Source: Pseudanabaena cinerea FACHB-1277 (GTDB lineage Bacteria; Cyanobacteriota; Cyanobacteriia; Pseudanabaenales; Pseudanabaenaceae). From it: a stretch of 64,000 nt of DNA. Position 1 is the first letter of the stretch; every line of letters begins with the position of its first letter. The stretch lies in contig NZ_JACJPY010000012.1 of assembly GCF_014696345.1 (NCBI RefSeq), positions 1 to 64,000 of the forward strand, read 5' to 3'. The translations under genes and the position numbers were made by a program. Positions 9,075-17,470 of the stretch are shown here, piece by piece. The notes below the pieces were generated by a model. That model was given only the letters and a program-made list of their open reading frames with translations, made no database searches and was not told the origin of the DNA.

Positions 9075-9767
9075 TTATCGCGATTTCGCGATCGTTGCCC
9101 CCTGCGATGTGCCGATGCGGGTTGCCCCTGCATTGATCAAAGCGATCGCCTGTTCCCTTGTTTTAATGCCCCCTGAAGCCTTTACGCCCACCCTGCCCCG
9201 AGAAAATTCCTTGAGAAATTTCACCATCTCCACAGTCGCGCCACCAGCCCAACCCGTCCCTGTTTTTAAAAAACTTACCCCTGCATCCATACAGATCTCA
9301 GCCGCCAATGCTTGCTCTTCGGGGCTAAGTTTACTGAGTTCCAAAATCGCTTTTACGGGAACCCCTGATTCTTGGCAAATCTGAGCAATATCTTGGTGCA
9401 GTAAGTTAGTTTGCCCACTTTTGAGCCAACCAAAATTAATCACCACATCTAACTCCATTGCACCATTTTCTACCGCCTCCATCGCTTCATAAAGCTTAAC
9501 ATTGCTAGTGGATGCACCACTAGGAAACCCAATCACAGTGCCAACCGCCACCTGTGATTTCAATAAATAATCTCTGGCGAGTTGCACATGACAGGGATAG
9601 ACACAGACGCTAGCAAAACCAAAGCGATCAGCCTCTGCACATAGGCGCTCAACCTCTTGAGGGTGGGCTTGAGGATCTAACAGAGCGTGGTCAATGTAAG
9701 GGCATGGATCGAGATCTTGTTCAGGCATGGGGCTTGGCAAATTAGAGTAACGGCAATCAGTCATCAT
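9075..9767 (-). CDS. deoC: Deoxyribose-phosphate aldolase
   Basis: A class I aldolase (TIM barrel) that interconverts 2-deoxyribose 5-phosphate with glyceraldehyde 3-phosphate and acetaldehyde, allowing DNA sugar salvage. Family marks are D-H-A-L-L-D-P near the start, E-L-D-V-V-I-N, the Schiff-base lysine in F-L-K-T-G-T-G-W and the second lysine in V-K-A-S-G-G-I-K. I chose the ATG at 9767 (231 residues), which fits the family length; the frame continues to a TTG at 9788. Confidence 0.95.
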   Translation of the reverse strand: MMTDCRYSNLPSPMPEQDLDPCPYIDHALLDPQAHPQEVERLCAEADRFGFASVCVYPCHVQLARDYLLKSQVAVGTVIGFPSGASTSNVKLYEAMEAVENGAMELDVVINFGWLKSGQTNLLHQDIAQICQESGVPVKAILELSKLSPEEQALAAEICMDAGVSFLKTGTGWAGGATVEMVKFLKEFSRGRVGVKASGGIKTREQAIALINAGATRIGTSQGATIAKSR

Positions 9768-9926
9768 AGTCCCATACAGATGATTCAAAATCTTGCCCCC
9801 TTAACTTTTATCGCCCCTAATGTCCTAATAAGACTAGCGACAGCTATATAATTACTTATTCATAGACATTAAGCCTGTCTTATTCTTGGCTTATCCAAAA
9901 TATAGGCAAATATTAAGCAAACATAT

Positions 9927-10952
9927 ATGCATATTTCTGAATTAGATGAACTAGAGGCTTCGGTTAGCGATCTGTTGACCATGGCAAAGGTGGAATTAGA
10001 GCAGAATCGGCTACAACAACAACGCGATCGCCAAATTCAAGAAGCTGTGTCACAAATTGAGGGTCGGTTAAAACCGTTACTTGCCAAGGTGGAACAGATG
10101 CTGGAGGAGTACACTCGCGAAGGTGGTAGTCCAGACAGTGAGACGAAACTAAAACTAGAAAAGAAAGCGGCGGACATTCGCCAAGAGATAGCTGAAGCGC
10201 CAGCCCTAGCATCCCAACTTGCCGATCGCCAGTTGATTCTCAGCGAAGAAAGATTGCTAGATGAAAGAATAACTGAACAAACAACACAATGGCGCTATGA
10301 ACTCAAAGCTGACCTATTGGAGATGATTGAAGAACAAAGTGATTTCTTTAGCGCCACCGATGCCGCGATCGCTGTGCGTGGTTACAGCAATGATCTCAAA
10401 GCGATCGGCGCTCTGGAGGAAGTGGTGGAGGCATTGATCAATCAAATAAACTCCCACAGTGAAGAGGGACCCGTTGCTAGGCTGCGTGGCAGTCATGAGC
10501 AAACTCTCACTTTCATTTATAACAAGGCTCTCGAAAATCGTTCTCGCGTCGATCGCGCCCCTGATGTCCAACCCAATACTCGCCACCGCAAGTCCGAAAA
10601 ACGCCCCGCTTTATACACCGATCTCAGTGGCAAGGTATTGGTATTTGGCGGTCATGATCGCTTACAAACAGCCGTCAAAAATCGTCTGCGTGACTCGATC
10701 ATCAATTTAATTTGGTACACAGAGCAGGACGGCTTGCAGTTGGCGGCGCAGGGGGAAACCCAAATTGCAGGATCAGATCTGATTATCATTGTGACGGGAT
10801 ATGCCAGCCATTCTCTTACAGAAAGGGCGATCGAAGCCTGTCGCCGAGCCAATAAGAGCTATGAAATTGTCAATACTACGGGTATGACCAGATTGTTAGA
10901 GGTGATCGAGTCAGGACTCAAGGCAAAACAACTAGCTAGGCATTGGAAATAA
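9927..10952 (+). CDS. Coiled-coil protein with C-terminal DUF2325 domain
   Basis: 341 residues. Residues 1-165 are highly charged and predicted coiled coil (many E, Q, R and L in heptads). Residues about 234-335 match DUF2325: V-L-V-F-G-G-H-D-R at the start of a Rossmann-like fold, D-L-I-I-I-V-T-G-Y-A-S-H-S in the middle and an A-C-R-R-A-N-K helix. The cysteine often seen after the D-x-x-V strand is missing. The function of this family is not known to me. A strong hairpin follows the gene. Confidence 0.75.
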   Translation: MHISELDELEASVSDLLTMAKVELEQNRLQQQRDRQIQEAVSQIEGRLKPLLAKVEQMLEEYTREGGSPDSETKLKLEKKAADIRQEIAEAPALASQLADRQLILSEERLLDERITEQTTQWRYELKADLLEMIEEQSDFFSATDAAIAVRGYSNDLKAIGALEEVVEALINQINSHSEEGPVARLRGSHEQTLTFIYNKALENRSRVDRAPDVQPNTRHRKSEKRPALYTDLSGKVLVFGGHDRLQTAVKNRLRDSIINLIWYTEQDGLQLAAQGETQIAGSDLIIIVTGYASHSLTERAIEACRRANKSYEIVNTTGMTRLLEVIESGLKAKQLARHWK

Positions 10953-10971
10953 GATATTCCCTTTCCACTCT

Positions 10972-11014
10972 AAGGATTAGTGGTGCGGCACAAAGCGCCG
11001 CACCGCTAATCCTT
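10972..11014. repeat. Long hairpin after the DUF2325 gene
   Basis: An 18-bp stem (10972-10989 with 10997-11014, one G.U pair) around the loop ACAAAGC. There is no T run directly after it, so it is either a terminator-like structure or a copy of a dispersed palindrome. The GGCGCAAAGCGCC-type loop is echoed at 57797-57833, and the AAGGATTAGCG motif near 38,052. Confidence 0.7.
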
Positions 11015-11161
11015 GGGCTTTAATGTCTATGTTTAGGCTGGGAAAGGAGTAAGAAACTGGATACCCGTATTTGGTATTTTGTATAGTAAGTAAGTTAAGA
11101 AATGACGCGATCGCTATAAAATCTAAGCAATCCTTCAAAAAACTGCCACCCTAAAACCTTG

Positions 11162-11911
11162 ATGTATGCCAACTTAAAGCAACTTTTAGAAACAGTTGCT
11201 ATGGGTGAGCTTAGCCCTGATCAAGCCCTAGAATCCTTAAAATATCTGCACTACGAGTCAGTGGGGGACTTTGCGAAAATTGACCATCATCGCGCTCTGC
11301 GTACTGGTTTTCCTGAAGTCGTGTTTGGGCTTGGCAAAACCCCATGCCAAATTGCTCAAATCATGCAGGTGATGGTATCCAAAAACCCTGTAGTCATGGC
11401 GACCAAGATTGTCCCAGAGGTTTATACGCAGATACAGCCATCCCTGCGCGGGTTGCAATATTTCCCGATCGCACAGATCTGTTACTTGGGAGAATCAGCA
11501 CCGCCAAAGCATGGCTGCATCACGATTATTACCGCAGGTACTGCCGATTTGCCCATCGCTGAGGAAGCGGCGGTTACGGGTGAGTTGTGCGGATTTCAAG
11601 TAAAAAGACTATGGGATCTAGGAGTGGCAGGAATTCATCGGTTATTAAGCCATCAGGAGGCGATCGCTAATGCGGAAGTAATTATTGTGGTGGCAGGGAT
11701 GGAAGGAGCCTTAGCTAGTGTTGTGGCGGGTTTGGCTGCCTGTCCGATTGTGGCAGTGCCAACTAGCATCGGTTATGGAGCCAGTTTTCAAGGTTTAGCA
11801 CCTCTCCTGACGATGCTCAATTCCTGTGCGACAGGGGTAGGGGTTGTCAATATTGATAATGGTTTCGGAGCCGCGATGTTAGCCGCCAAGATTCTCAATC
11901 GCGGTCAATAG
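11162..11911 (+). CDS. larB: LarB-type pyridinium-3,5-bisthiocarboxylic acid pathway carboxylase
   Basis: 249 residues. The C-terminal half (about 120-245) is an AIR-carboxylase (PurE-like) domain with T-A-G-T-A-D-L-P-I-A-E-E-A and V-V-A-G-M-E-G-A-L-A-S-V, the layout of LarB. LarB carboxylates and hydrolyses nicotinate adenine dinucleotide in making the nickel-pincer cofactor. LarC and LarE are not in this window, so use of the cofactor here is unproven. A TTG lies one codon upstream; I chose the ATG at 11162. Confidence 0.9.
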   Translation: MYANLKQLLETVAMGELSPDQALESLKYLHYESVGDFAKIDHHRALRTGFPEVVFGLGKTPCQIAQIMQVMVSKNPVVMATKIVPEVYTQIQPSLRGLQYFPIAQICYLGESAPPKHGCITIITAGTADLPIAEEAAVTGELCGFQVKRLWDLGVAGIHRLLSHQEAIANAEVIIVVAGMEGALASVVAGLAACPIVAVPTSIGYGASFQGLAPLLTMLNSCATGVGVVNIDNGFGAAMLAAKILNRGQ

Positions 11912-12001
11912 TTGGACTACCAAAAGATAGCAGCACACAGCAAATTTGCATACCGCTATTTCTCTGTTTACCTGCGAGGAAACGCTTTCAGTTTTTTGGA
12001 G

Positions 12002-12571
12002 TTACAACGCATGGATGACATTTGTAACTACGCCCCAAATATGTAGCTCCATATTTTCACCAATCTCTATGGGCGGGTAATCAGGATTCTCAGGCATTAA
12101 CCAGAGGCGATCGCGATGTTTTCGTAGGCGTTTTACCGTCAGTTCACCATCCACAACCGCAATCACCACCTTGCCACTAATAGGCTCGATCGCCCGATCA
12201 ACCACGAGTAAGTCATTGGGGTGAATCCCCGCATTTCGCATAGATTCCCCCGTCACGCGCACCAAAAAAGTTGACTCAGGATGCTTAACTAGATGTCGAT
12301 TTAGATCAATCTTGCCCTCTACATAATCTTCTGTGACCGCAGGAAAACCTGCGGCGATCGGACTTAGGTATAAAGGAATGCGGTACTTTGTTTGAGCATC
12401 AGGCTTAAAAATGCTATTCACAACAATCTCTAGCTTTTCTGGAGATTGTTGGAGGCTTATTAATATTTCATCAGCAATGCTGATAGGCAACCTAACCGCT
12501 TTGGTCTTTTCTCCATACTTACCCGTTCCCACAGGGCGACCTGCCCCCTCGCGTTTTCCTCCTCTCGGCAT
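12002..12571 (-). CDS. S24 (LexA/UmuD-like) self-cleaving peptidase
   Basis: 189 residues. The N-terminus is basic and glycine-rich (R-G-G-K-R-E-G-A-G-R-P-V-G) and lacks the usual LexA winged helix. The C-terminal S24 domain has a likely cleavage site A-G in P-I-A-A-G-F-P, the nucleophile serine in G-E-S-M-R-N-A-G-I and the lysine in G-E-L-T-V-K-R-L. Relatives in cyanobacteria are annotated as UmuD or LexA-like. No umuC is adjacent, so an SOS polymerase role is not shown. Strong RBS (AGGAGAG) before the ATG. Confidence 0.85.
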   Translation of the reverse strand: MPRGGKREGAGRPVGTGKYGEKTKAVRLPISIADEILISLQQSPEKLEIVVNSIFKPDAQTKYRIPLYLSPIAAGFPAVTEDYVEGKIDLNRHLVKHPESTFLVRVTGESMRNAGIHPNDLLVVDRAIEPISGKVVIAVVDGELTVKRLRKHRDRLWLMPENPDYPPIEIGENMELHIWGVVTNVIHAL

Positions 12572-12799
12572 GACAAAACTCTCCTACCTTAAAAGCTAAT
12601 TACTAAATCAAGAATATTGTACGCTTATCATTCTCTATTTCACAAGACTTGGCAATAGTTTTATATCGCCAAGGAGTTTGTGATCATCTGAGCATCGTGC
12701 CGAAGATCAAAAACTCTCTTGTAAAGCAAGGTGGGTATGGCTGCAAGGTCTATACTAGAGTGAAATCTAACAACTTTGTTAAAGACTGAATAAAAAACT

Positions 12800-13678
12800 A
12801 TGGCAGTAAAACCAGATTGGCTGCGGGTCAAAGCCCCACAATGGGAGCGAGTTGGCAATGTGAAAGAAGTCCTGCGCGATCTGGGACTAAATACTGTGTG
12901 TGAAGAGGCTTCTTGTCCGAATATTGGCGAATGTTTTCATCAAGGCACAGCCACATTCCTAATTATGGGACCAGCCTGTACCAGAGCCTGTCCCTATTGC
13001 GATATTGACTTTGAGAAAAAACCGCAAGCCCTTGATCCCATGGAACCCATTAACCTTGGGGAAGCAGTGCGAAGGATGAATCTCAAGCACGTTGTCATTA
13101 CTTCCGTGAATCGTGATGACCTGCCCGATGGTGGTGCATCGCAATTTCGGCGTTGCATTGAAGAAGTTCGTAAATTAATGCCGCAAACAACCATCGAACT
13201 GCTAATTCCCGACCTCTGTGCTAATTGGGAAGCCCTAGCATCGATTCTCGAATCCCGTCCCCATGTGCTAAATCACAACACAGAAACAGTGCCAAGCCTC
13301 TATCGCCGAGTCCGTCCGCAAGGAGATTATCAGCGTAGCTTAGAACTATTGCGCCGTACCCGTGAAATTGCGCCTTGGGTCTATACCAAGTCAGGAATTA
13401 TGGTGGGCATGGGTGAAACGGATGCGGAGGTGCGGGAAGTGATGCAGGACTTACGCTCTGTGGATTGCGATATTCTGACCATTGGGCAGTATCTTCAACC
13501 TTCTGCTAAACATTTAACATTGCAAGAATTTGTCACTCCTGAGCAGTTTGAGTCTTGGCGAGTAGCGGGTGAAGGTATGGGCTTTTTGCAAGTAGTTGCT
13601 TCGCCGTTAACGCGCAGTTCTTATCATGCTGAACAGGTACAAGCATTAATGAAGCTTTATCCTAAGTCGAAACCATAG
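12800..13678 (+). CDS. lipA: Lipoyl synthase
   Basis: A 292-residue radical-SAM enzyme that inserts two sulfurs into octanoyl groups on lipoyl domains of 2-oxoacid dehydrogenases and glycine cleavage H protein. Both iron-sulfur sites are present: the auxiliary cluster motif C-x4-C-x5-C in [12 protein letters not shown], and the radical-SAM C-x3-C-x2-C in C-T-R-A-C-P-Y-C. The C-terminal R-S-S-Y-H-A motif that supplies the serine ligand is intact. ATG start. Confidence 0.97.
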   Translation: MAVKPDWLRVKAPQWERVGNVKEVLRDLGLNTVCEEASCPNIGECFHQGTATFLIMGPACTRACPYCDIDFEKKPQALDPMEPINLGEAVRRMNLKHVVITSVNRDDLPDGGASQFRRCIEEVRKLMPQTTIELLIPDLCANWEALASILESRPHVLNHNTETVPSLYRRVRPQGDYQRSLELLRRTREIAPWVYTKSGIMVGMGETDAEVREVMQDLRSVDCDILTIGQYLQPSAKHLTLQEFVTPEQFESWRVAGEGMGFLQVVASPLTRSSYHAEQVQALMKLYPKSKP

Positions 13679-13693
13679 AGGGCTATTAACAAT

Positions 13694-13785
13694 TAGGACT
13701 CACGCAAGAGATATTGGAATCCTTATTCTAGAGTAGATGCAATTCATAAACTGCATCTACTCTTGGTCTTTTTGCGTAAGTCCTA
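13694..13785. mobile_element. MITE-like element, about 92 bp
   Basis: Terminal inverted repeats TAGGACTCACGCAA (13694-13707) and TTGCGTAAGTCCTA (13772-13785) differ at one position. An internal perfect 12-bp palindrome pairs 13730-13741 with 13752-13763. The TAGGACTTACGCAA end resembles termini of small non-autonomous elements common in cyanobacteria. It carries no coding sequence. A single TGACTTACGCAAAA end also lies near 17,219. Confidence 0.65.
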
Positions 13786-13921
13786 TGATTGACTGACACA
13801 TCTCACGCAAGGTAGGCAGGATGCCCGCGCTACAGTGATTCTAAATTTGTGGGTCAGGTATCATGGCTGAACAAGGATTTCCAACTCTTTTGTCAGTTAA
13901 TCAGGGCTAATTAGGGGCTGG

Positions 13922-14725
13922 TTAGTTAAACAACTTATTCATATTTTTCGCAACCCCAGCTATGTAATCATCCATATTGTGGTCATTGATACCGTCTGTT
14001 CCCTTTTCCCCTAGGGCTTCGAGCCTGCCATGAGCCCCATCAAGTAAGCGTCTCCAAATTGACAAATCGTCATGGAGGACTTGGTTTTTGTCAAGATACA
14101 GGAAATAACCACAGTCAACATAGCCCATCGCTCGCAAAGGCACACGGGGAACAGCATCATTGTTGTTGACAAAACGGAAATATTGTTTTGCCATGACTGT
14201 ATTCATGGCATCGGCAAACTTTTTGTCACCAACACGTGGTTGACCGAAGGTATACAGCCCAGCTACGGGATAGGCAAATTCTAGCATTTTCGCTACGCCA
14301 AGGGTGGCTAAGGCTGCGCCCAGACTATGGCCTGTAAACCAGATTGATTGATTGTTGTCTTGAAACTGGCGGATCGTGGAAATGACTTCTCGCCAAGCCG
14401 AGTCGAGTGAGCGAATGAAGCCAAAATGGACATTGCCAAGGGCATGGTAAGTGCGATCTAGTCTTATGTCTGACAGAATATCCTGTAATTTGCTGGGTTC
14501 AGTGCCACGAAAGGAAACAATGATTTTGTGGCGATCGCCAGTTACAAATGCTTCTGTACTGCTTGATGTAATCTCAATAAATCGAAATCTATCTGTTTGC
14601 AATTGATTAGTAACTTTAGCTTCTACAGAGGCTGCATCTAGGTAAGCCCACTTTGCACAATAGGCCAGGGTCAGTGCATTGTTGGGGCTGTAATTGGTCG
14701 TGTCATGATCGAAGGATAATGCCAT
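13922..14725 (-). CDS. Class 3 lipase
   Basis: A 267-residue alpha/beta hydrolase of the fungal lipase-like (class 3) family. The nucleophile elbow G-H-S134-L-G-A-A-L-A, the acid in N-N-N-D190-A-V-P-R-V-P and a candidate His249 in D-H-N-M-D-D-Y form a full triad. The oxyanion segment S-F-R-G-T-E is present. No signal peptide is visible. It lies 159 bases downstream of a lipoxygenase gene on the same strand, which suggests that it frees fatty acids for oxygenation. Substrate is inferred. Confidence 0.9.
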   Translation of the reverse strand: MALSFDHDTTNYSPNNALTLAYCAKWAYLDAASVEAKVTNQLQTDRFRFIEITSSSTEAFVTGDRHKIIVSFRGTEPSKLQDILSDIRLDRTYHALGNVHFGFIRSLDSAWREVISTIRQFQDNNQSIWFTGHSLGAALATLGVAKMLEFAYPVAGLYTFGQPRVGDKKFADAMNTVMAKQYFRFVNNNDAVPRVPLRAMGYVDCGYFLYLDKNQVLHDDLSIWRRLLDGAHGRLEALGEKGTDGINDHNMDDYIAGVAKNMNKLFN

Positions 14726-14884
14726 TGTTTTCTATTCCAAACTAATGTTTTTGTCTATCGTTCCTATGGTAACTAGGAAAAGTAAGGTAACGATTTTTGC
14801 TATGGATCTACAGGCAGATGGCTTAAACTGTCTGTAGATCGCTTGAGCGAAAATCGCTACAAATAGAGTCTGAATGGTGAAAAG

Positions 14885-16882
14885 CTAAACATTAATCAAG
14901 GCTCTAATATTACCGACATCATAGTTGAGGTCTGCAAATTCTTTTTTATAGCGTGCCAAAGCCGTTCTCAATTCAAGAACCACATCATCATCTTCATTCT
15001 TGAGAATGTAACCGTACTTGATTGCTGTTAGTACATTAACCATGTAGATCAGATTGGTGGATTCCAAAGTGTTAGGCGCGATCGCTGGATCATCTTCGCT
15101 ACCGAAACTACCGCCACGCAAAGCCAAGGAGTTGTAGAAAATCTCACCGCCTTCATCGGCTTGGGCATCATTGACCCAAGAATGCCAGAAAGTGATATGG
15201 AAGATCACATAGCGCACCAATTCTTTTAAATTATCAAGATCAGAAGCGCTAGGTTGATCAGTTGTAGTAATGGGGCGCGTTGCTTTGACTGTGCCATTAA
15301 CCGTTACCCTAGGAATCCCTGGTTTATCAAGCTCATGGCGATCGTACCATTCATACTCATCATCCTTGAGTTCTGGTAGGGGTTGATAAGCCACGCTATG
15401 CTCAATGATGTCATCGGATAAACGATGGATTTCTGCCCATTCCGCAATGATATCTTCCTGATTACTTTGAAAGAAGTTGTCAATCGCTTCAGTCAAGACC
15501 TGCCAATAAAGATTTGCGATCTTCGCAAACGTATGAGCTTCGCATAGGGGCTGACGAGGCTGCCAACCCTTCCAATCAAAGCTTGCCATCTGCTCCTTAC
15601 AAACCTGCACTACCGACGCTGGTGTCAAAGGTCCATTAGTTGTTACCAGTCCCACAGTTGGCGATACCAAAACCTCATCGGCGCGTTGATTGATATTCAC
15701 CAAGCTCTTTACATGGGGATACAACAGCAATCGCACTGGATTTTTGCGTAAATTACGGAAAGTGGCGATCGTGTACTGCTCCATCTGCAAATGGGCTTTG
15801 ATGTAATGCTCAGTCATTTCCGCCGCAAAAAAGCTGTTAGTGCGGAAAATGCGCTTGGCTTGTAGCCACTTATCGCCATCGGTAGGCTTGTAGGTGACAG
15901 GATCTTTGAGTGCAGAATAGGGAGCAAAGGAATCAGGGTAACGGCTCTGCACAGTAATTGCAGTAACCACTAGCTTGCCTTCTTTCAATTCAAAGAAAGC
16001 CTCCACATTATGAAGATCGTGATCGTCATCCTTTTCGTAGGCATCCCAATTAAATGTCACTTTCAACTGATTGGGATTATTCTTGTTGCGCTTAAACAAA
16101 GCAGGATTCATTCCATTCAGAACACGGGCAACAAAGTATTCATCACTTCTAGTGTAGCCAGGATTTTGACGATCTAAATTAATCGTCAGATTGGGAGGAT
16201 AATCGGCTTGGATTTCCTTGAGAGTTGGCTCATTAGGATTGAGGGTATTGGTAATAACGTGCTTAGCTTTAATTGGTACAAGGCTACTAGCAGCATCATA
16301 ACCATTTAGAGTGCGACCGACAGAATAATCGTCAGGAGTGCCTTCTAATTCACTAAAGAACAAGCGGGCAAAATGGCTATCTGGCTTGTAGAGCCAATAG
16401 GGAACTGTACGAGTGCCAAAATCATATTCCTTTTGAGTTACATTGTCTCCACCCTTGATTGTATAAGCAATGCGATAGGTGGAAACAATCTCATTGTCAT
16501 TGTCAAAGCTAATCCGATTATCCAAAAGTCGCAGTTCCAAATCAGGGGCATCTAAAAAGCCAGCCTTGGAAGGGTCATAGTAAATTGTAAATTCGCCATT
16601 GTAATCTGTCGTACCCACCCCCAAGTAGTCTCCAGGTGAACCGATATCACGATCCCAGAGTTCCAATTCAATGTTATGCAATGGCTTTTGCGTATCACCA
16701 AAAACCAACTTCCCCGTCACCTTAGATAGCTGTTCAAGAGGCTTGTCGAACTTCTGTTCATGGAGCCTCACAATGCTTTTCTTGGCTTTTTTTTCAGTCT
16801 TGCGCTTTCCTAAAGTGCTGTCGGCTAATTTAATGCCAAAGACTTGTTTGATTTCATCGACAATGGTTTTCAACTTAGACAT
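14885..16882 (-). CDS. Lipoxygenase-family protein with N-terminal transthyretin-like domain
   Basis: A 665-residue protein from ATG 16882, which has a GGAAA box 7 bases upstream; a TTG four codons earlier is less likely. Numbering here counts from that TTG. Residues about 57-125 look like a transthyretin/beta-sandwich domain (V-T-G-K-L-V-F, D-Y-N-G-E-F-T-I). Residues about 340-410 match the lipoxygenase core: W-L-Q-A-K, then H363-x4-H368, I-A-T-F-R-N-L and Y-P-H. The third iron ligand fits H571 in H-S-W-V-N, with N575 four on, as in the family's H-A-A-V-N. The chain ends in Val where most lipoxygenases end in Ile. Inferred to be an iron dioxygenase of polyunsaturated fatty acids. Confidence 0.85.
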   Translation of the reverse strand: MSKLKTIVDEIKQVFGIKLADSTLGKRKTEKKAKKSIVRLHEQKFDKPLEQLSKVTGKLVFGDTQKPLHNIELELWDRDIGSPGDYLGVGTTDYNGEFTIYYDPSKAGFLDAPDLELRLLDNRISFDNDNEIVSTYRIAYTIKGGDNVTQKEYDFGTRTVPYWLYKPDSHFARLFFSELEGTPDDYSVGRTLNGYDAASSLVPIKAKHVITNTLNPNEPTLKEIQADYPPNLTINLDRQNPGYTRSDEYFVARVLNGMNPALFKRNKNNPNQLKVTFNWDAYEKDDDHDLHNVEAFFELKEGKLVVTAITVQSRYPDSFAPYSALKDPVTYKPTDGDKWLQAKRIFRTNSFFAAEMTEHYIKAHLQMEQYTIATFRNLRKNPVRLLLYPHVKSLVNINQRADEVLVSPTVGLVTTNGPLTPASVVQVCKEQMASFDWKGWQPRQPLCEAHTFAKIANLYWQVLTEAIDNFFQSNQEDIIAEWAEIHRLSDDIIEHSVAYQPLPELKDDEYEWYDRHELDKPGIPRVTVNGTVKATRPITTTDQPSASDLDNLKELVRYVIFHITFWHSWVNDAQADEGGEIFYNSLALRGGSFGSEDDPAIAPNTLESTNLIYMVNVLTAIKYGYILKNEDDDVVLELRTALARYKKEFADLNYDVGNIRALINV

Positions 16883-17470
16883 GATAATTTCCAATAATGT
16901 TTATAGAAATGCCCTAGGAAATCTTTACTAAATAATCGTAAACCTCAAATCATGATCAGTGGACGAACACAATACCAAGTATATGTAAAATGTTGGTTCA
17001 CAAGGTTGGGGGGTAATTAACAAAAGCGCAGTCACACTTTTGTTAACTGAGATCAAATGTAATGAACCCCAATAACATAAAGGTTAACTTGTAAGGATAC
17101 GATAGTCAAGGAACTTTCTCGGTCTGTGATTTATTCAATTTACTACCTTCTGAAATTCTTTTCAGTTCACAATTCCTGAATTTACACTTTTGAGATAGAA
17201 CTCTCTAAATAATTTTATGACTTACGCAAAACATACTCAAAGTAGCCAAAAGCAGAGGAGATTTACGAATTGCCTCTGCTCTGCCTTTGCCACAACTCAA
17301 CTGAAAAACTCAATACTTATCGCGGTTTACACCTTGGTACGAACAAGGTGCAAACAGAAGACAAAAAATATGGATTTGATGGTTTGCAAGTTGTCAAGGA
17401 CAACTTGCAAACCGCGATAACCAAAATCTGCGTTGATATACAATAAGCTGTCCCATAAGTTATTTGTTTT
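16883..17470. promoter_or_regulatory. Divergent region between lipoxygenase and methyltransferase genes
   Basis: Nearly 590 bases between divergent genes. It holds the palindromic element at 17317-17420 and a lone TGACTTACGCAAAA end near 17,219 like that of the MITE at 13694. The short frames here are made of the repeat and do not look coding. No clear promoter boxes were seen. Confidence 0.5.
17317..17420. repeat. Compound palindromic element (MITE-like)
   Basis: Perfect 12-bp ends TTATCGCGGTTT (17317-17328) and AAACCGCGATAA (17409-17420) enclose two hairpins: CACCTTG/CAAGGTG (17330-17336, 17344-17350) and a perfect 15-bp stem (17381-17395 with 17399-17413). The structure suggests a mobile non-coding repeat. 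Confidence 0.7.

Noticed and set aside
17217-17420. A 67-residue frame upstream of the O-methyltransferase
   Set aside because: It consists of the palindromic element and a MITE-like end; codon content does not look coding.
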